Shown: positions 6,443-13,720, numbered from the stretch's first letter. The stretch is DNA of 19,668 nt from Hadesarchaea archaeon (GCA_003661465.1 QMWE01000005.1:1-19668), one strand, 5' to 3'. Numbers and translations: made by a program. The notes: generated by a model not told the origin, from the letters alone.

Positions 6443-7678
6443 TCAGAGCGCTTTCATCATCGCCTGGGCCTTGATCAGGGTTTCTTCATATTCTAACTCG
6501 GGTATGGAGTCCCACATTATTCCACCACCAGCCCAAAAAGTGCCCATACCATCACTGATCGCCAGAACGCGGATCGCCACACTCAACGTGAAGTCCCCAT
6601 TGGGCATGAACAATCCGATTGCGCCACAGTATGGTCCTCGTAAATGGGGCTCCAGTTCGTCGATTATCTCCATTGCCCTTCTTTTTGGGGCCCCAGTGAC
6701 GGATCCCGGAGGAAACGTATTGCTCACGATGTGTTCGATAGTGACCCCTTCCTTGAGCTTACCGCTGACCTCAGATACCATCTGAAAAAGAGTCGAGTAC
6801 TGTTCAACTTTGAAGAGCTCATCTACGCGAACGCTGTTGAACTCACAGATCCTCCCCAAGTCATTTCGCATGAGATCCACGATCATAAGATTTTCTGCCT
6901 TTTCCTTCTCGCTTTCGGAGAGCCCCTGCCTAAGTTTCATATCCTCCTCTTCTCCGCATCCCCTTCTTCTCGTTCCTTTGATGGGCCTCGTAGTCAATCG
7001 ATTCCCGTTTTTTCTCAGGAATAATTCCATAGAGCCACTGATCAGTTGAAACTCCCCGAAATTGAGATAGCAGCCAAATGGAACGGGCTGGGTTCGATAG
7101 AGTTTGGCTGCAAATAGTTCAGGCTGAACTTTAAAGGGAACTTCAAAACGTTGTGAGAGATTAACTTGATAAATGTCTCCCGCGGCGATGTATCGTCGCG
7201 CATGCTCCACCATCTGGCAGAACTGTGCTTTTGTCATATTCGGTTGGAGCGTGTTTGAGGTCTCTTGGATCTCAGGCCACCGGAGATTTTCCTCCCATTT
7301 TTCTAATTTCATCTCTTGGAGCTGTCCTCTATCAAAAAACAAGAAGGAGAGATCTGGAAGTGGGGCACCATCCTTTTGTCTCACGCTTTTAAAACTGGGT
7401 TCCAAAAACTGAGAAAATTCATATCCTAAGTACCCCACGCCAATGTAATCCCGATTTAACATTTCCACCACTACCTTCAAAGGATTTTTTCTGAGTTTCA
7501 GTCCTCGCCCTCTATGTTCCAAAAAGGAGATACCATTTTGGAATGTGAGTGAGACCTCAGGATGTTCCAAGACGAGCGTTGAGTCCTTGTTGGTCCACCC
7601 ACCGCCGGAGCTGATGAGGATGGCCCGTTTTTCTACGGGTTTAATATCGCGAAGTTTGGACGAGAGCATTGTATCCAT
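6443..7678 (-). CDS. pabB: Aminodeoxychorismate synthase component I
   Basis: Chorismate-binding enzyme that aminates chorismate to 4-amino-4-deoxychorismate. The C-terminal chorismate-binding domain is complete: GDIYQVNLSQRFE, ISGSMELFLR, TRPIKGTRRRG, DLMRNDLGRIC, TFPPGSVTGAPKRRAMEII, GPYCGAIG and WAGGGIMWDS. Lys in PIKGT is the aminodeoxychorismate synthase signature; anthranilate synthases have PIAGT. The frame stays open ~98 codons further upstream, but that stretch overlaps the DUF2905 gene and has no family match, so ATG 7678 (~411 residues) is chosen. No clear Shine-Dalgarno precedes it. No pabA-type glutamine amidotransferase gene is visible, so the ammonia donor subunit must be elsewhere (perhaps TrpG) or free ammonia is used. 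Confidence 0.92.
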   Translation of the reverse strand: MDTMLSSKLRDIKPVEKRAILISSGGGWTNKDSTLVLEHPEVSLTFQNGISFLEHRGRGLKLRKNPLKVVVEMLNRDYIGVGYLGYEFSQFLEPSFKSVRQKDGAPLPDLSFLFFDRGQLQEMKLEKWEENLRWPEIQETSNTLQPNMTKAQFCQMVEHARRYIAAGDIYQVNLSQRFEVPFKVQPELFAAKLYRTQPVPFGCYLNFGEFQLISGSMELFLRKNGNRLTTRPIKGTRRRGCGEEEDMKLRQGLSESEKEKAENLMIVDLMRNDLGRICEFNSVRVDELFKVEQYSTLFQMVSEVSGKLKEGVTIEHIVSNTFPPGSVTGAPKRRAMEIIDELEPHLRGPYCGAIGLFMPNGDFTLSVAIRVLAISDGMGTFWAGGGIMWDSIPELEYEETLIKAQAMMKAL

Positions 7679-7716
7679 AGTAAAATGTGAACCGTGACCA
7701 TAAATCTGAAGGTGAT

Positions 7717-7929
7717 TCAACGAGTCAGCACGTAGATGATGAATACGACAAGCGAAAACACCAGCAGGAGGGGAGATGTAGCAAAGTAAAACCCGTTTCT
7801 GTGATAGATGTAGACCAACCAAGACGGCACATTTGAGAGGTCGATGTACTTTCCAATAACAGGGAGAAGCAAAAAGGCTGCTCCTAAAAGGATAAGTGTT
7901 ATCCCCAGTAGCGTGAAGGGATGCGTCAT
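7717..7929 (-). CDS. Small two-helix membrane protein, DUF2905 type
   Basis: 70 residues with two hydrophobic stretches, about residues 7-27 (LLGITLILLGAAFLLLPVIG) and 49-68 (FATSPLLLVFSLVVFIIYVL), joined by a short polar loop with a YHRNGFYFATSP segment. This hairpin arrangement matches the DUF2905 family of bacteria and archaea, whose function is unknown. The gene begins six bases after the B3/B4 gene stop and ends 38 bases before pabB, all on the minus strand, so co-transcription is likely. A long pabB-frame extension overlaps it; the recognisable membrane protein favours this frame as the real one. Confidence 0.78.
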   Translation of the reverse strand: MTHPFTLLGITLILLGAAFLLLPVIGKYIDLSNVPSWLVYIYHRNGFYFATSPLLLVFSLVVFIIYVLTR

Positions 7930-7935
7930 GTGGAT

Positions 7936-8598
7936 CTACAAAATTTCGCTTTTTTCGAGGTGCCCGCCGCAATATCTTCTGGCATAGGTGGTCACAGAAT
8001 TAAGCGCGGCTTCGATCATATTTTTTTCCACCCCCGGAGCGTTCCAGAGGACTATCAATGCATTAGATGTCTTTTGCGTGATCATAGTTGCTTTGGCGTC
8101 ACCAAGCGTGTAAGCAGCAAGTACTTTCTGGTCATCTTGCAGGATCACCTCATCAAGTTTTGGGGAAAGTTTTCGTCCGTTGATGAGTTCAAATGGTTTC
8201 GTTTCCGTAGCGAGGGTTGTCCTAGCTTCTCCTCTTATCCTTTCGACGTCGTAAACGCCGACTAGGACCCAGTTCTCTACCGTGGCCAGCAGACATGAAT
8301 CGACGAGATTGTTAATATGTGGAAATCGGTCATCTAATGCTCTCCTGAGCAGATATTCAGGCGCAGGTCTGTAGTTGGATGGATCCGCACCCATTGCCTT
8401 GAAAAATGAGCGGTAAGCCTTGAGTTCACTTAATTCGGTTATATCTGTGCTTCCATACTTGGCCTTGAGCTCGCTGAAAATTTGGCGTTTTCTATCGACC
8501 AATCCATCCACGGTCCGCTCTACCGTGATCCCGCTGACGACGGCATAGCCAGCAATAAAACCCGGATATTTTTCTTTTACCCTGGGATCAAGCTTCAT
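7936..8598 (-). CDS. Stand-alone B3/B4 tRNA-binding/editing-domain protein
   Basis: About 220 residues resembling the B3/B4 domain of bacterial phenylalanyl-tRNA synthetase beta subunit, which hydrolyses Tyr-tRNA(Phe). Recognisable stretches are ELKAYRSFFKAMGADPSNYR, PAPEYLLRRAL, FPHINNLVDSCLLATVE and a C-terminal AALNSVTTYARRYCGG. Free-standing B3/B4 proteins are common in archaea and bacteria and have been suggested to edit in trans, but most are uncharacterised; no aminoacylation domain is attached here. The start is ATG 8598, eight bases after GGAGG; the upstream TTG 8613 overlaps that ribosome site. It is the promoter-proximal gene of the pabBC unit. Confidence 0.85.
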   Translation of the reverse strand: MKLDPRVKEKYPGFIAGYAVVSGITVERTVDGLVDRKRQIFSELKAKYGSTDITELSELKAYRSFFKAMGADPSNYRPAPEYLLRRALDDRFPHINNLVDSCLLATVENWVLVGVYDVERIRGEARTTLATETKPFELINGRKLSPKLDEVILQDDQKVLAAYTLGDAKATMITQKTSNALIVLWNAPGVEKNMIEAALNSVTTYARRYCGGHLEKSEIL

Positions 8599-8627
8599 TC
8601 TCAAAACCTCCAATTAAACATGAGTTA

Positions 8628-8648
8628 GGGTTATTTTAGCTTTAACCC
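8628..8648. promoter_or_regulatory. Inverted repeat in a divergent promoter
   Basis: GGGTTA (8628-8633) and TAACCC (8643-8648) form a perfect six-base inverted repeat around a nine-base AT-rich spacer. It sits in the 57-base gap between the divergent B3/B4 and AAG genes and overlaps TATA-like bases for both directions. A repressor site is possible but unproven. Confidence 0.4.
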
Positions 8649-8655
8649 ATTTTTC

Positions 8656-9243
8656 ATGGGGTTGTTCGTGATACCGCTTCCTAGGTCGTTTTATGAGAGA
8701 GACACAGCCGAGGTGGCTCAAGGATTGTTGGGAAAAATATTAGTTCATCGTTCTCCAGAAGGGGTCACCAGCGGTAGGATAGTTGAGACAGAGGCATACT
8801 ACGGCAGGGGCGATCCAGCTTCCCGCGCTTCACGTAAACGAACCAAATTAAACTGGCTCATGTGGGAAATGGGTGGACTAGCTTTCGTCTATATGGTCCA
8901 TAGTCACTGGTTGTTTAATGTCACAACTGAGCGTGAGGGTGTTCCCGGAGCGGTACTGATCCGTGCGCTGGAACCGCTTGAGGGGACAGAGCTGATGAGG
9001 CTGAGGAGGAAAACTACTGATGAGCGGAACTTGGCATCGGGGCCCGGAAAGCTGACGCAGGCAATGGGTATAACATACGACCATCATGGGCTGGACTTAA
9101 CGAACCCTAAGAGCATCTTGGTGATAACGGACGGAGAAAATAAATCTACCGAGATCGCATCTTCGCATCGGATAGGAGTAAGCGAAGATCTAGACCGGGA
9201 GCTTCGATTTTATGTACGAGGAAATCCCCATGTTTCAAGATAG
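8656..9243 (+). CDS. AAG-type 3-methyladenine DNA glycosylase
   Basis: 195-residue alkyladenine glycosylase family protein that would excise alkylated or deaminated purines in base excision repair. Family motifs: VAQGLLGKILVH, RIVETEAYYG (catalytic Glu and stacking Tyr), VYMVHSHWLFNV (compare B. subtilis YVMHTHTLLNV), PGAVLIRALEPLEG, SGPGKLTQAMGI and IASSHRIGVSEDLDRELRFYV. The usual DxASH motif reads DPASRAS, so the active-site His (human His136) is Arg, and the next segment RKRTKLNWLMW also departs from the usual G-x-T-x-RN-x-x-MF form. GTG 8668, giving MIPLPRSFYERDT, is a strong alternative start given the TATA spacing. The next gene begins 11 bases after the stop. Confidence 0.9.
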   Translation: MGLFVIPLPRSFYERDTAEVAQGLLGKILVHRSPEGVTSGRIVETEAYYGRGDPASRASRKRTKLNWLMWEMGGLAFVYMVHSHWLFNVTTEREGVPGAVLIRALEPLEGTELMRLRRKTTDERNLASGPGKLTQAMGITYDHHGLDLTNPKSILVITDGENKSTEIASSHRIGVSEDLDRELRFYVRGNPHVSR

Positions 9244-9254
9244 TTGGTGCAGAA

Positions 9255-9953
9255 ATGGATAAACAGGCTATCCGTGAGATGATTTGGCAGAAGATGGAAA
9301 GCAGGGGGGTGGCGACTTTCCCAAAGCCCATCCAAGGAAGGATTCCAAATTTCAAAGGTAGTGTAGAGGCGGCAGTCCGGCTTCGTTTGTTGTCGATTTA
9401 TAAATCGGCGGGCACGATATTTGTCAATCCTGATGCCCCTCAACTGCCGGTACGTGAAATGGCGTTAAATGATGGAAAATGTGTGGTGATGGCGACTCCA
9501 AAGTTGCGAGAAGGTTTTCTTGTACTCGATCCAGTTAAAATAAGAAATGTGAGAAGAGCGGCGAGCATCCGGGGTGCCTTCAAACACGGCGAGAGGGTCG
9601 ATGTTCCTCGGTTGAAGATAGATTTGATCGTGGAAGGATCTGTGGCTGTGGATAAAAGAGGAGGACGTGTTGGAAAGGGGTCTGGCTTTGGAGATCTCGA
9701 GATAGCGATTTTGAGGGAGATGGGAGTAATTGACGATCGAACGCCAATCGTTACGACGGTGCATAGTTTACAGATCCTCAATGAAGTTCCGATGGATGAG
9801 CATGATGTTCCAGTGGATTTTCTGGTGACTCCAGAACAAACGATCGAGACCGAACATAGCTTTCCCAAACCAAGTGGGATAATATGGGAACTGTTTGCAG
9901 GTGATGAGTTTAAGCAGATACCGGTGCTTGCTGAGTTGAGGGGGAGAAAATGA
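9255..9953 (+). CDS. 5-formyltetrahydrofolate cyclo-ligase family protein
   Basis: 232 residues. The N-terminal region starts with DKQAIREMIWQKMESRGVA and the C-terminal half has KGSGFGDLEIAILREMG, the archaeal version of the substrate/ATP loop GxGKGYYD of MTHFS proteins, then VTTVHSLQILNEVPMDEHDVP. Classical members convert 5-formyl-THF to 5,10-methenyl-THF with ATP; archaeal and MTHFSD-like proteins are less certain. The basic RGGRVGKGSGFGD segment matches the family's phosphate-binding region. The nearby pabB and pabC make a folate-type C1 role reasonable. GGTG precedes the ATG, and the stop overlaps rnhB as ATGA. Confidence 0.82.
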   Translation: MDKQAIREMIWQKMESRGVATFPKPIQGRIPNFKGSVEAAVRLRLLSIYKSAGTIFVNPDAPQLPVREMALNDGKCVVMATPKLREGFLVLDPVKIRNVRRAASIRGAFKHGERVDVPRLKIDLIVEGSVAVDKRGGRVGKGSGFGDLEIAILREMGVIDDRTPIVTTVHSLQILNEVPMDEHDVPVDFLVTPEQTIETEHSFPKPSGIIWELFAGDEFKQIPVLAELRGRK

Positions 9954-10603
9954 TCGCCGGATGTGATGAAGCTGGCCGCGGACCGGTGCTTGGAAATATG
10001 GTGCTCTGTGGGGTGAAGTTCGATCAACGCGTGCTAGACGAACTCAGAGCGGCTGGGATAAAAGACTCGAAGCTTATAACTCCAAAAAAACGTGAGATGC
10101 TCGTCAGGGTTATAACTGAAAAAGCGTCGGGAGTTGAGATAGTTGAGTTCTCGCCATCGGAAATTGATGAGTTCCGCTTGGTCAAAAAGATCAACCTCAA
10201 CGAACTCGAAGCAAGGACATTTGCTCAGATCATCGACCGTCTTAAACCTAGGCTAGTTTACTTGGACTCCCCGGACCCCAATCCTGAACTCTTCGAGCAG
10301 AGGATCAGGAAGTACATTAAAAGCAAGCCCCAACTCGTGGTGGAGAACTTCGCTGATCGGAAGTACGTCGCTGTAGCCGCTGCATCAATCGTGGCGAAGG
10401 TCCGCCGTGATCAACGCATAGCTGAGCTGCGCCAGCACTATGGGGATTTCGGCTCGGGTTACCCCGCCGATCCTCGTACTATATCCTTCCTCGAGCGGTG
10501 GGTGCGCGAGCACGGAAAGCTTCCAGATTTCACAAGGAAGTCGTGGTGGACAGCGCAACGTATAGAAAGCGAAACGAGGCAGCGGAAAAAGAGCGGGGAA
10601 TAA
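9950..10603 (+). CDS. rnhB: Ribonuclease HII
   Basis: 217 residues. It cleaves RNA in RNA-DNA hybrids and single ribonucleotides in DNA. The four metal-binding acids are visible: CDEAGRG gives Asp6 and Glu7, LVYLDSPD gives Asp106, and NFADRKYVAVAAASIVAKV gives Asp136. The C-terminal GSGYPADPRTISFLERW contains the conserved Gly-Tyr-Pro of the junction-recognition region. GGGGGAG precedes the ATG, which overlaps the previous stop as ATGA, so it is translationally coupled to the cyclo-ligase gene. The nrdD promoter starts right after the stop codon. Confidence 0.97.
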   Translation: MIAGCDEAGRGPVLGNMVLCGVKFDQRVLDELRAAGIKDSKLITPKKREMLVRVITEKASGVEIVEFSPSEIDEFRLVKKINLNELEARTFAQIIDRLKPRLVYLDSPDPNPELFEQRIRKYIKSKPQLVVENFADRKYVAVAAASIVAKVRRDQRIAELRQHYGDFGSGYPADPRTISFLERWVREHGKLPDFTRKSWWTAQRIESETRQRKKSGE

Positions 10604-10611
10604 TTTATATA
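10604..10611 (+). promoter_or_regulatory. TATA box of nrdDG
   Basis: TTTATATA directly follows the rnhB stop. It predicts transcription starting near 10634 and a leader of about 13 bases before the GTG. A short tandem TACATAC repeat follows (about 10614-10627). Confidence 0.6.
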
Positions 10612-10646
10612 CTTACATACTACATACATATATCCCAAAAGCGAGA

Positions 10647-12590
10647 GTGGTGTTCAAATTTCGCCTCTACTGTAATAAATGCGGGCATGAGTGGAATTAC
10701 AAGGGAAAACGCCAATTCTATGCGTGTTGTCCGAACTGCCATTCGAGTGTTCGAATTTCTAAGGTGTCGATCAAAGCGATAAAAAAAATTGAACGCAAAC
10801 CAACCGAACCAGAACAAATCGATCCTGTGAGGTTTGTCGACGATTACCTGAGAGTGCGGGATTGGCGGGTTCACGAGAACGCAAACGTGCCTTACTCCTT
10901 CTCATCTCTCTTTCTCCAAGCTGCAGGGGAAATGGTTACACGATACACGCTTTCGAAGGTCTACCCGCGGGAGATAGCTAAAGCCCACATTGAAGGCGAT
11001 TTTCACATTCACAATCTGGCATTTGGTATTATTGGGTATTGCGCGGGATGGAGCATAAAAGACTTGCTTCTACGAGGCTTTAGCGGCGTTGTTGGTAGGA
11101 CAGAGTCTTCACCCCCTAAGCATTTCTCTTCAGCCTTGTTGCAAATATCCAATTTCTTGGGATCGATTCAGAACGAGTGGGCTGGTGCACAAGCAGTAAA
11201 TTCGCTCGATGTGTATCTAGCGCCATTCGTGCGGAAGGACAGATTGAGCTACAGGCAGATAAAGCAGGCCGTTCAAGAACTGATATACAATTTAAACATC
11301 TCTTCGCGCTGGGGTGGACAGACGCCGTTCACCAACATGACTTTTGAACTTAAGGTGCCCGAAGACATGAAGAAGCAAGCGGTGATTTATGGCGGCAAAA
11401 TCCTAGACGAAAGCTACGCCGATTTCCAACCTGAAGTCGACCTCATCAACCGGGCCTTCTTAGATGTGATGCTTCACGGCGACATGCGTGGGCGAATCTT
11501 CACTTTTCCAATTCCCACCTACAATGTGACGAAAGATTTTGACTGGGACTCTGAGGTTTCTGACTTGCTGTTCCAAGTGACAGCGAAGTTCGGGATCCCC
11601 TATTTCCAAAACTGCATAAAAGGCGGCATCGACCCTCGCGAGGTTAGGGCGATGTGTTGTAGATTACAATTGAATTTGAAAGAACTTCACCGCAGGTACG
11701 GCGGCTTCTTCGGTTTTGCGGAAAAAACAGGAAGTGTGGGTGTGGTATCGATAAATATGCCTCGCTTGGGTCATGTTTCAAAGAGTGAAGGTGATTTCTT
11801 TGATCGGCTTGAGAGATTAATGGGGCTCGCGAAAAATAGTTTGGAGATAAAGCGAAAACTCGTCGAAGAAAATATGAAACGCGGTTTGCTGCCGTTCTCA
11901 GCACGCTACCTAGGTACACTCAAGTTTCACTTTTCGACTATTGGCCTAGTAGGCATGCATGAAGCCTGCCTGAATCTACTTGGAGAAGGGATCGAAACCG
12001 AAGCGGGAAAGAAGTTCGCAATTCGCGTGCTCAAGTTCATGCGCAAGCGACTGCTTGAATTCCAAGAGGAAACGGGCAACATCTACAATCTGGAAGCAAC
12101 GCCTGCTGAGGGGGCCAGCTACCGCTTGGCTAGACTCGATAAAGCGCGATACCCAAGGATAACTACTTCGGGCAAGAAAGTGCCCTATTACACGAACTCG
12201 ACGCAGCTGCCTGTTGGGTACACGGACGATCTGTTTAAAGCCCTCCACCACCAAGATGAGCTGCAGGTTCTCTACAATGGAGGCACTGTCTTCCACGCAT
12301 TTCTCGGCGAAGCCGTGAGCAGTGCCGAGGGCTGTAAGGTGCTGGTGAAAAGGATAGCGGAGAACTTCAGATTGCCCTACTACACGATAACTCCTACCTT
12401 TTCCGTGTGCATGGATCATGGTTATCTCCGGGGAGAGCACTTCACATGTCCGCGATGTGGCAAACCCGCGGAGGTATATTCCCGGGTGGTCGGCTATTTC
12501 AGGCCAGTGCGGAACTGGCATGTGGGCAAGCAGGAGGAGTTTCGTGAACGTCTTGAATATGATGAAAAGAAGATTATTGGGGAGGATTAA
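10647..12590 (+). CDS. nrdD: Anaerobic ribonucleoside-triphosphate reductase with N-terminal zinc ribbon
   Basis: 647 residues; class III reductase making dNTPs by glycyl-radical chemistry. It starts with an unusual zinc ribbon, CNKCG (Cys9, Cys12) and CPNC (Cys28, Cys31). The regulatory ATP-cone that usually precedes the catalytic domain is missing: the catalytic barrel begins already at ~70 (ENANVPYSFSSLF). DFHIHNLAFGIIGYCAGW, SSRWGGQTPFTNMTF, FPIPTYNV and TTSGKKVPYYTNSTQLPVGY are typical. The C-terminal zinc site (FSVCMDHGY, CPRCG) leads into YSRVVGYFRPVRNW, whose glycine (~616) is the radical site. The start is one of two adjacent GTG codons (10647, 10650). The activase gene follows directly; even its start codon abuts this stop. 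Confidence 0.95.
   Translation: MVFKFRLYCNKCGHEWNYKGKRQFYACCPNCHSSVRISKVSIKAIKKIERKPTEPEQIDPVRFVDDYLRVRDWRVHENANVPYSFSSLFLQAAGEMVTRYTLSKVYPREIAKAHIEGDFHIHNLAFGIIGYCAGWSIKDLLLRGFSGVVGRTESSPPKHFSSALLQISNFLGSIQNEWAGAQAVNSLDVYLAPFVRKDRLSYRQIKQAVQELIYNLNISSRWGGQTPFTNMTFELKVPEDMKKQAVIYGGKILDESYADFQPEVDLINRAFLDVMLHGDMRGRIFTFPIPTYNVTKDFDWDSEVSDLLFQVTAKFGIPYFQNCIKGGIDPREVRAMCCRLQLNLKELHRRYGGFFGFAEKTGSVGVVSINMPRLGHVSKSEGDFFDRLERLMGLAKNSLEIKRKLVEENMKRGLLPFSARYLGTLKFHFSTIGLVGMHEACLNLLGEGIETEAGKKFAIRVLKFMRKRLLEFQEETGNIYNLEATPAEGASYRLARLDKARYPRITTSGKKVPYYTNSTQLPVGYTDDLFKALHHQDELQVLYNGGTVFHAFLGEAVSSAEGCKVLVKRIAENFRLPYYTITPTFSVCMDHGYLRGEHFTCPRCGKPAEVYSRVVGYFRPVRNWHVGKQEEFRERLEYDEKKIIGED
12579..12585 (+). promoter_or_regulatory. 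Strong Shine-Dalgarno for the CTG-started nrdG
   Basis: GGGGAGG lies five bases before CTG 12591, inside the last nrdD codons. The nrdD TAA is in frame immediately before the CTG, so nrdG cannot start earlier. Confidence 0.8.
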
Positions 12591-13331
12591 CTGAAGTTTC
12601 GACTCGGTGGCTTTACAGAGCTCTCAACGGTGGACTGGCCGGGAAAGCTTACGACTCTGGTATTTTTCCAAGGATGCAATCTTCGCTGTCCGTGGTGTCA
12701 AAATGTTTCGCTTATCGACCCTCGCAGGGGTAAAGAGGTCGACACGGAAGAGGTACTCAGACATGTTGGAGCGCATAAGCCCATCGTCGATTCCATAGTG
12801 CTTACAGGTGGTGAACCGCTTCTTCAACCTTCGGCCTGTCTTGAAATCTCGAAAGAGGCAAAAAAGGTCGGTTTGATCTGCGCGATTGAGACCAACGGCA
12901 CAGCTTCCCAAGCACTGGGCTCACTGCTGCCTTACCTTGATCTAGTTGCAATAGATGTGAAGGCACCGTTGGATGATTACCACCTTTATGAGGAGATTAC
13001 CGGATTCACTGGTTTGCCGAAGCTTGAGCAGAAAGTGAGGGAGAGCCTAAAATTGGCGATACACTCAAAAGTAGATGTCGAGGCTAGGACAACTATAATA
13101 CCCGGACTAAACGACGATGCTGAGACTATTGCCCGAATTGCGGAGGGTGTTCAAGGTGTCGATTGCCTGAGACTTCAGCAGTTCAGGAACCAACGCACTC
13201 TTGATCCGAATTTTCAAAAGCTTCCCTCTCCCAGCAGAGAAAAACTCCTCAAGCTTGCGCGTGTTGCAAAGCAAAAGGGAATAAAAAACGTGAAAATTTT
13301 TACCGTTGAAGGTGGGCTTGAAACCGTTTAA
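12591..13331 (+). CDS. nrdG: NrdG-like radical SAM glycyl-radical activating enzyme, CTG start
   Basis: 246 residues. It generates the glycyl radical on NrdD using SAM and a 4Fe-4S cluster. The cluster motif CNLRCPWC gives Cys29, Cys33 and Cys36; VLTGGEPLLQ is the SAM-binding GGE motif, followed by AIETNGT and LDLVAIDVKAP. The conserved N-terminus GGFTELSTVDWPGK lies before the first standard start (GTG 12630), and nrdD's stop is directly upstream in the same frame, so only CTG 12591 behind GGGGAGG gives a whole protein. The family also contains pyruvate formate-lyase activases and paralogues of unknown target; adjacency to nrdD makes the partner clear. Confidence 0.94.
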   Translation: MKFRLGGFTELSTVDWPGKLTTLVFFQGCNLRCPWCQNVSLIDPRRGKEVDTEEVLRHVGAHKPIVDSIVLTGGEPLLQPSACLEISKEAKKVGLICAIETNGTASQALGSLLPYLDLVAIDVKAPLDDYHLYEEITGFTGLPKLEQKVRESLKLAIHSKVDVEARTTIIPGLNDDAETIARIAEGVQGVDCLRLQQFRNQRTLDPNFQKLPSPSREKLLKLARVAKQKGIKNVKIFTVEGGLETV

Positions 13332-13365
13332 ATTTGGCCCCCGATGTCCCCACCACAACTAACAA

Positions 13366-13620
13366 CGGGTTTCATAGATTGTCTTTTCGACGTCCTTCAC
13401 CCGCTAACCCTCGATGGTGGGTTTTCCCGGGGGCCCGCCCATCTGTTTCACGCCAGGGTTGGCTTCAGGGTCATAGTATTGGACGATCCCGCCAGTTACT
13501 CCCCGAAGGACCCAATTTGGCATGATTTTTCGATGGGCATGCTCGAGTGTTTCCGCAGTGATGCACTGACGCTCACGGTTCACGTCAGCTCTCGATTCCT
13601 GCGGATCTGTCCCTTCATCG
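13366..13620 (-). ncRNA. Candidate structured noncoding RNA between nrdG and topA
   Basis: A chain of nested inverted repeats, all seen directly. Stem 1: 13366-13370/13399-13403 with inner 13381-13383/13389-13391. Stem 2: 13403-13411/13455-13463 (nine pairs, one G-U), enclosing 13413-13417/13439-13443 and 13419-13421/13434-13436. Stem 3: 13468-13472/13509-13513, enclosing 13475-13478/13497-13500. Stem 4: 13531-13535/13616-13620, enclosing 13552-13558/13599-13605 (seven pairs) and 13566-13571/13583-13588 (six pairs). The minus strand is favoured because its unpaired parts are rich in GAAA and GUGAAAC-like bases, and a TATA-like AAAATTTTAA (13646-13655) would place its start near 13622. I looked for RNase P RNA, SRP RNA and tRNA signatures and recognised none. 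Strand, ends and identity are uncertain. Confidence 0.45.
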
Positions 13621-13669
13621 CAATATAATATTGGTGAGGTTTGGGTTAAAATTTTGTTTTAGTCCCGAA

Positions 13670-13699
13670 TGACTCTAAATAAAAAACATCGTCGAGTCA
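13670..13699 (+). promoter_or_regulatory. TATA-like box bracketed by an inverted repeat
   Basis: TGACTC (13670-13675) and GAGTCA (13694-13699) are perfect inverted arms around an A-rich TATA-like CTAAATAAA (13675-13683). This looks like a promoter with an operator. The predicted transcript starts near 13706, ahead of the strong ribosome site at 13721. Confidence 0.4.
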
Positions 13700-13720
13700 A
13701 AGAACTGGGCCCGCCGATTT

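Noticed and set aside
7679..7972. 98-codon N-terminal extension of pabB
   Set aside because: It overlaps the DUF2905-type gene in another frame and has no resemblance to PabB N-termini.
9440..10027. 195-codon minus-strand ORF opposite the cyclo-ligase gene
   Set aside because: Ser/Thr/Pro-rich, no domain, and fully antisense to two well-supported genes.
11976..12521. 181-codon minus-strand ORF opposite nrdD
   Set aside because: Antisense to the conserved glycyl-radical end of nrdD; no family features.
13321..13332. AAACCGTTTAAA shared with the treT-mscS gap near 18390
   Set aside because: The first copy is the end of nrdG coding sequence; a 12-base AT-rich match is weak evidence of a shared operator.
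13366..13620. RNase P RNA or SRP RNA identity for the hairpin region
   Set aside because: The conserved GAGGAAAGTC-type and SRP helix 8 bases were not found on either strand, so I leave it unnamed.
13344..13628. 94-codon + strand ORF in the nrdG-topA gap
   Set aside because: No recognisable domain and no ribosome site, and the same bases form nested stems better explained as RNA or chance.
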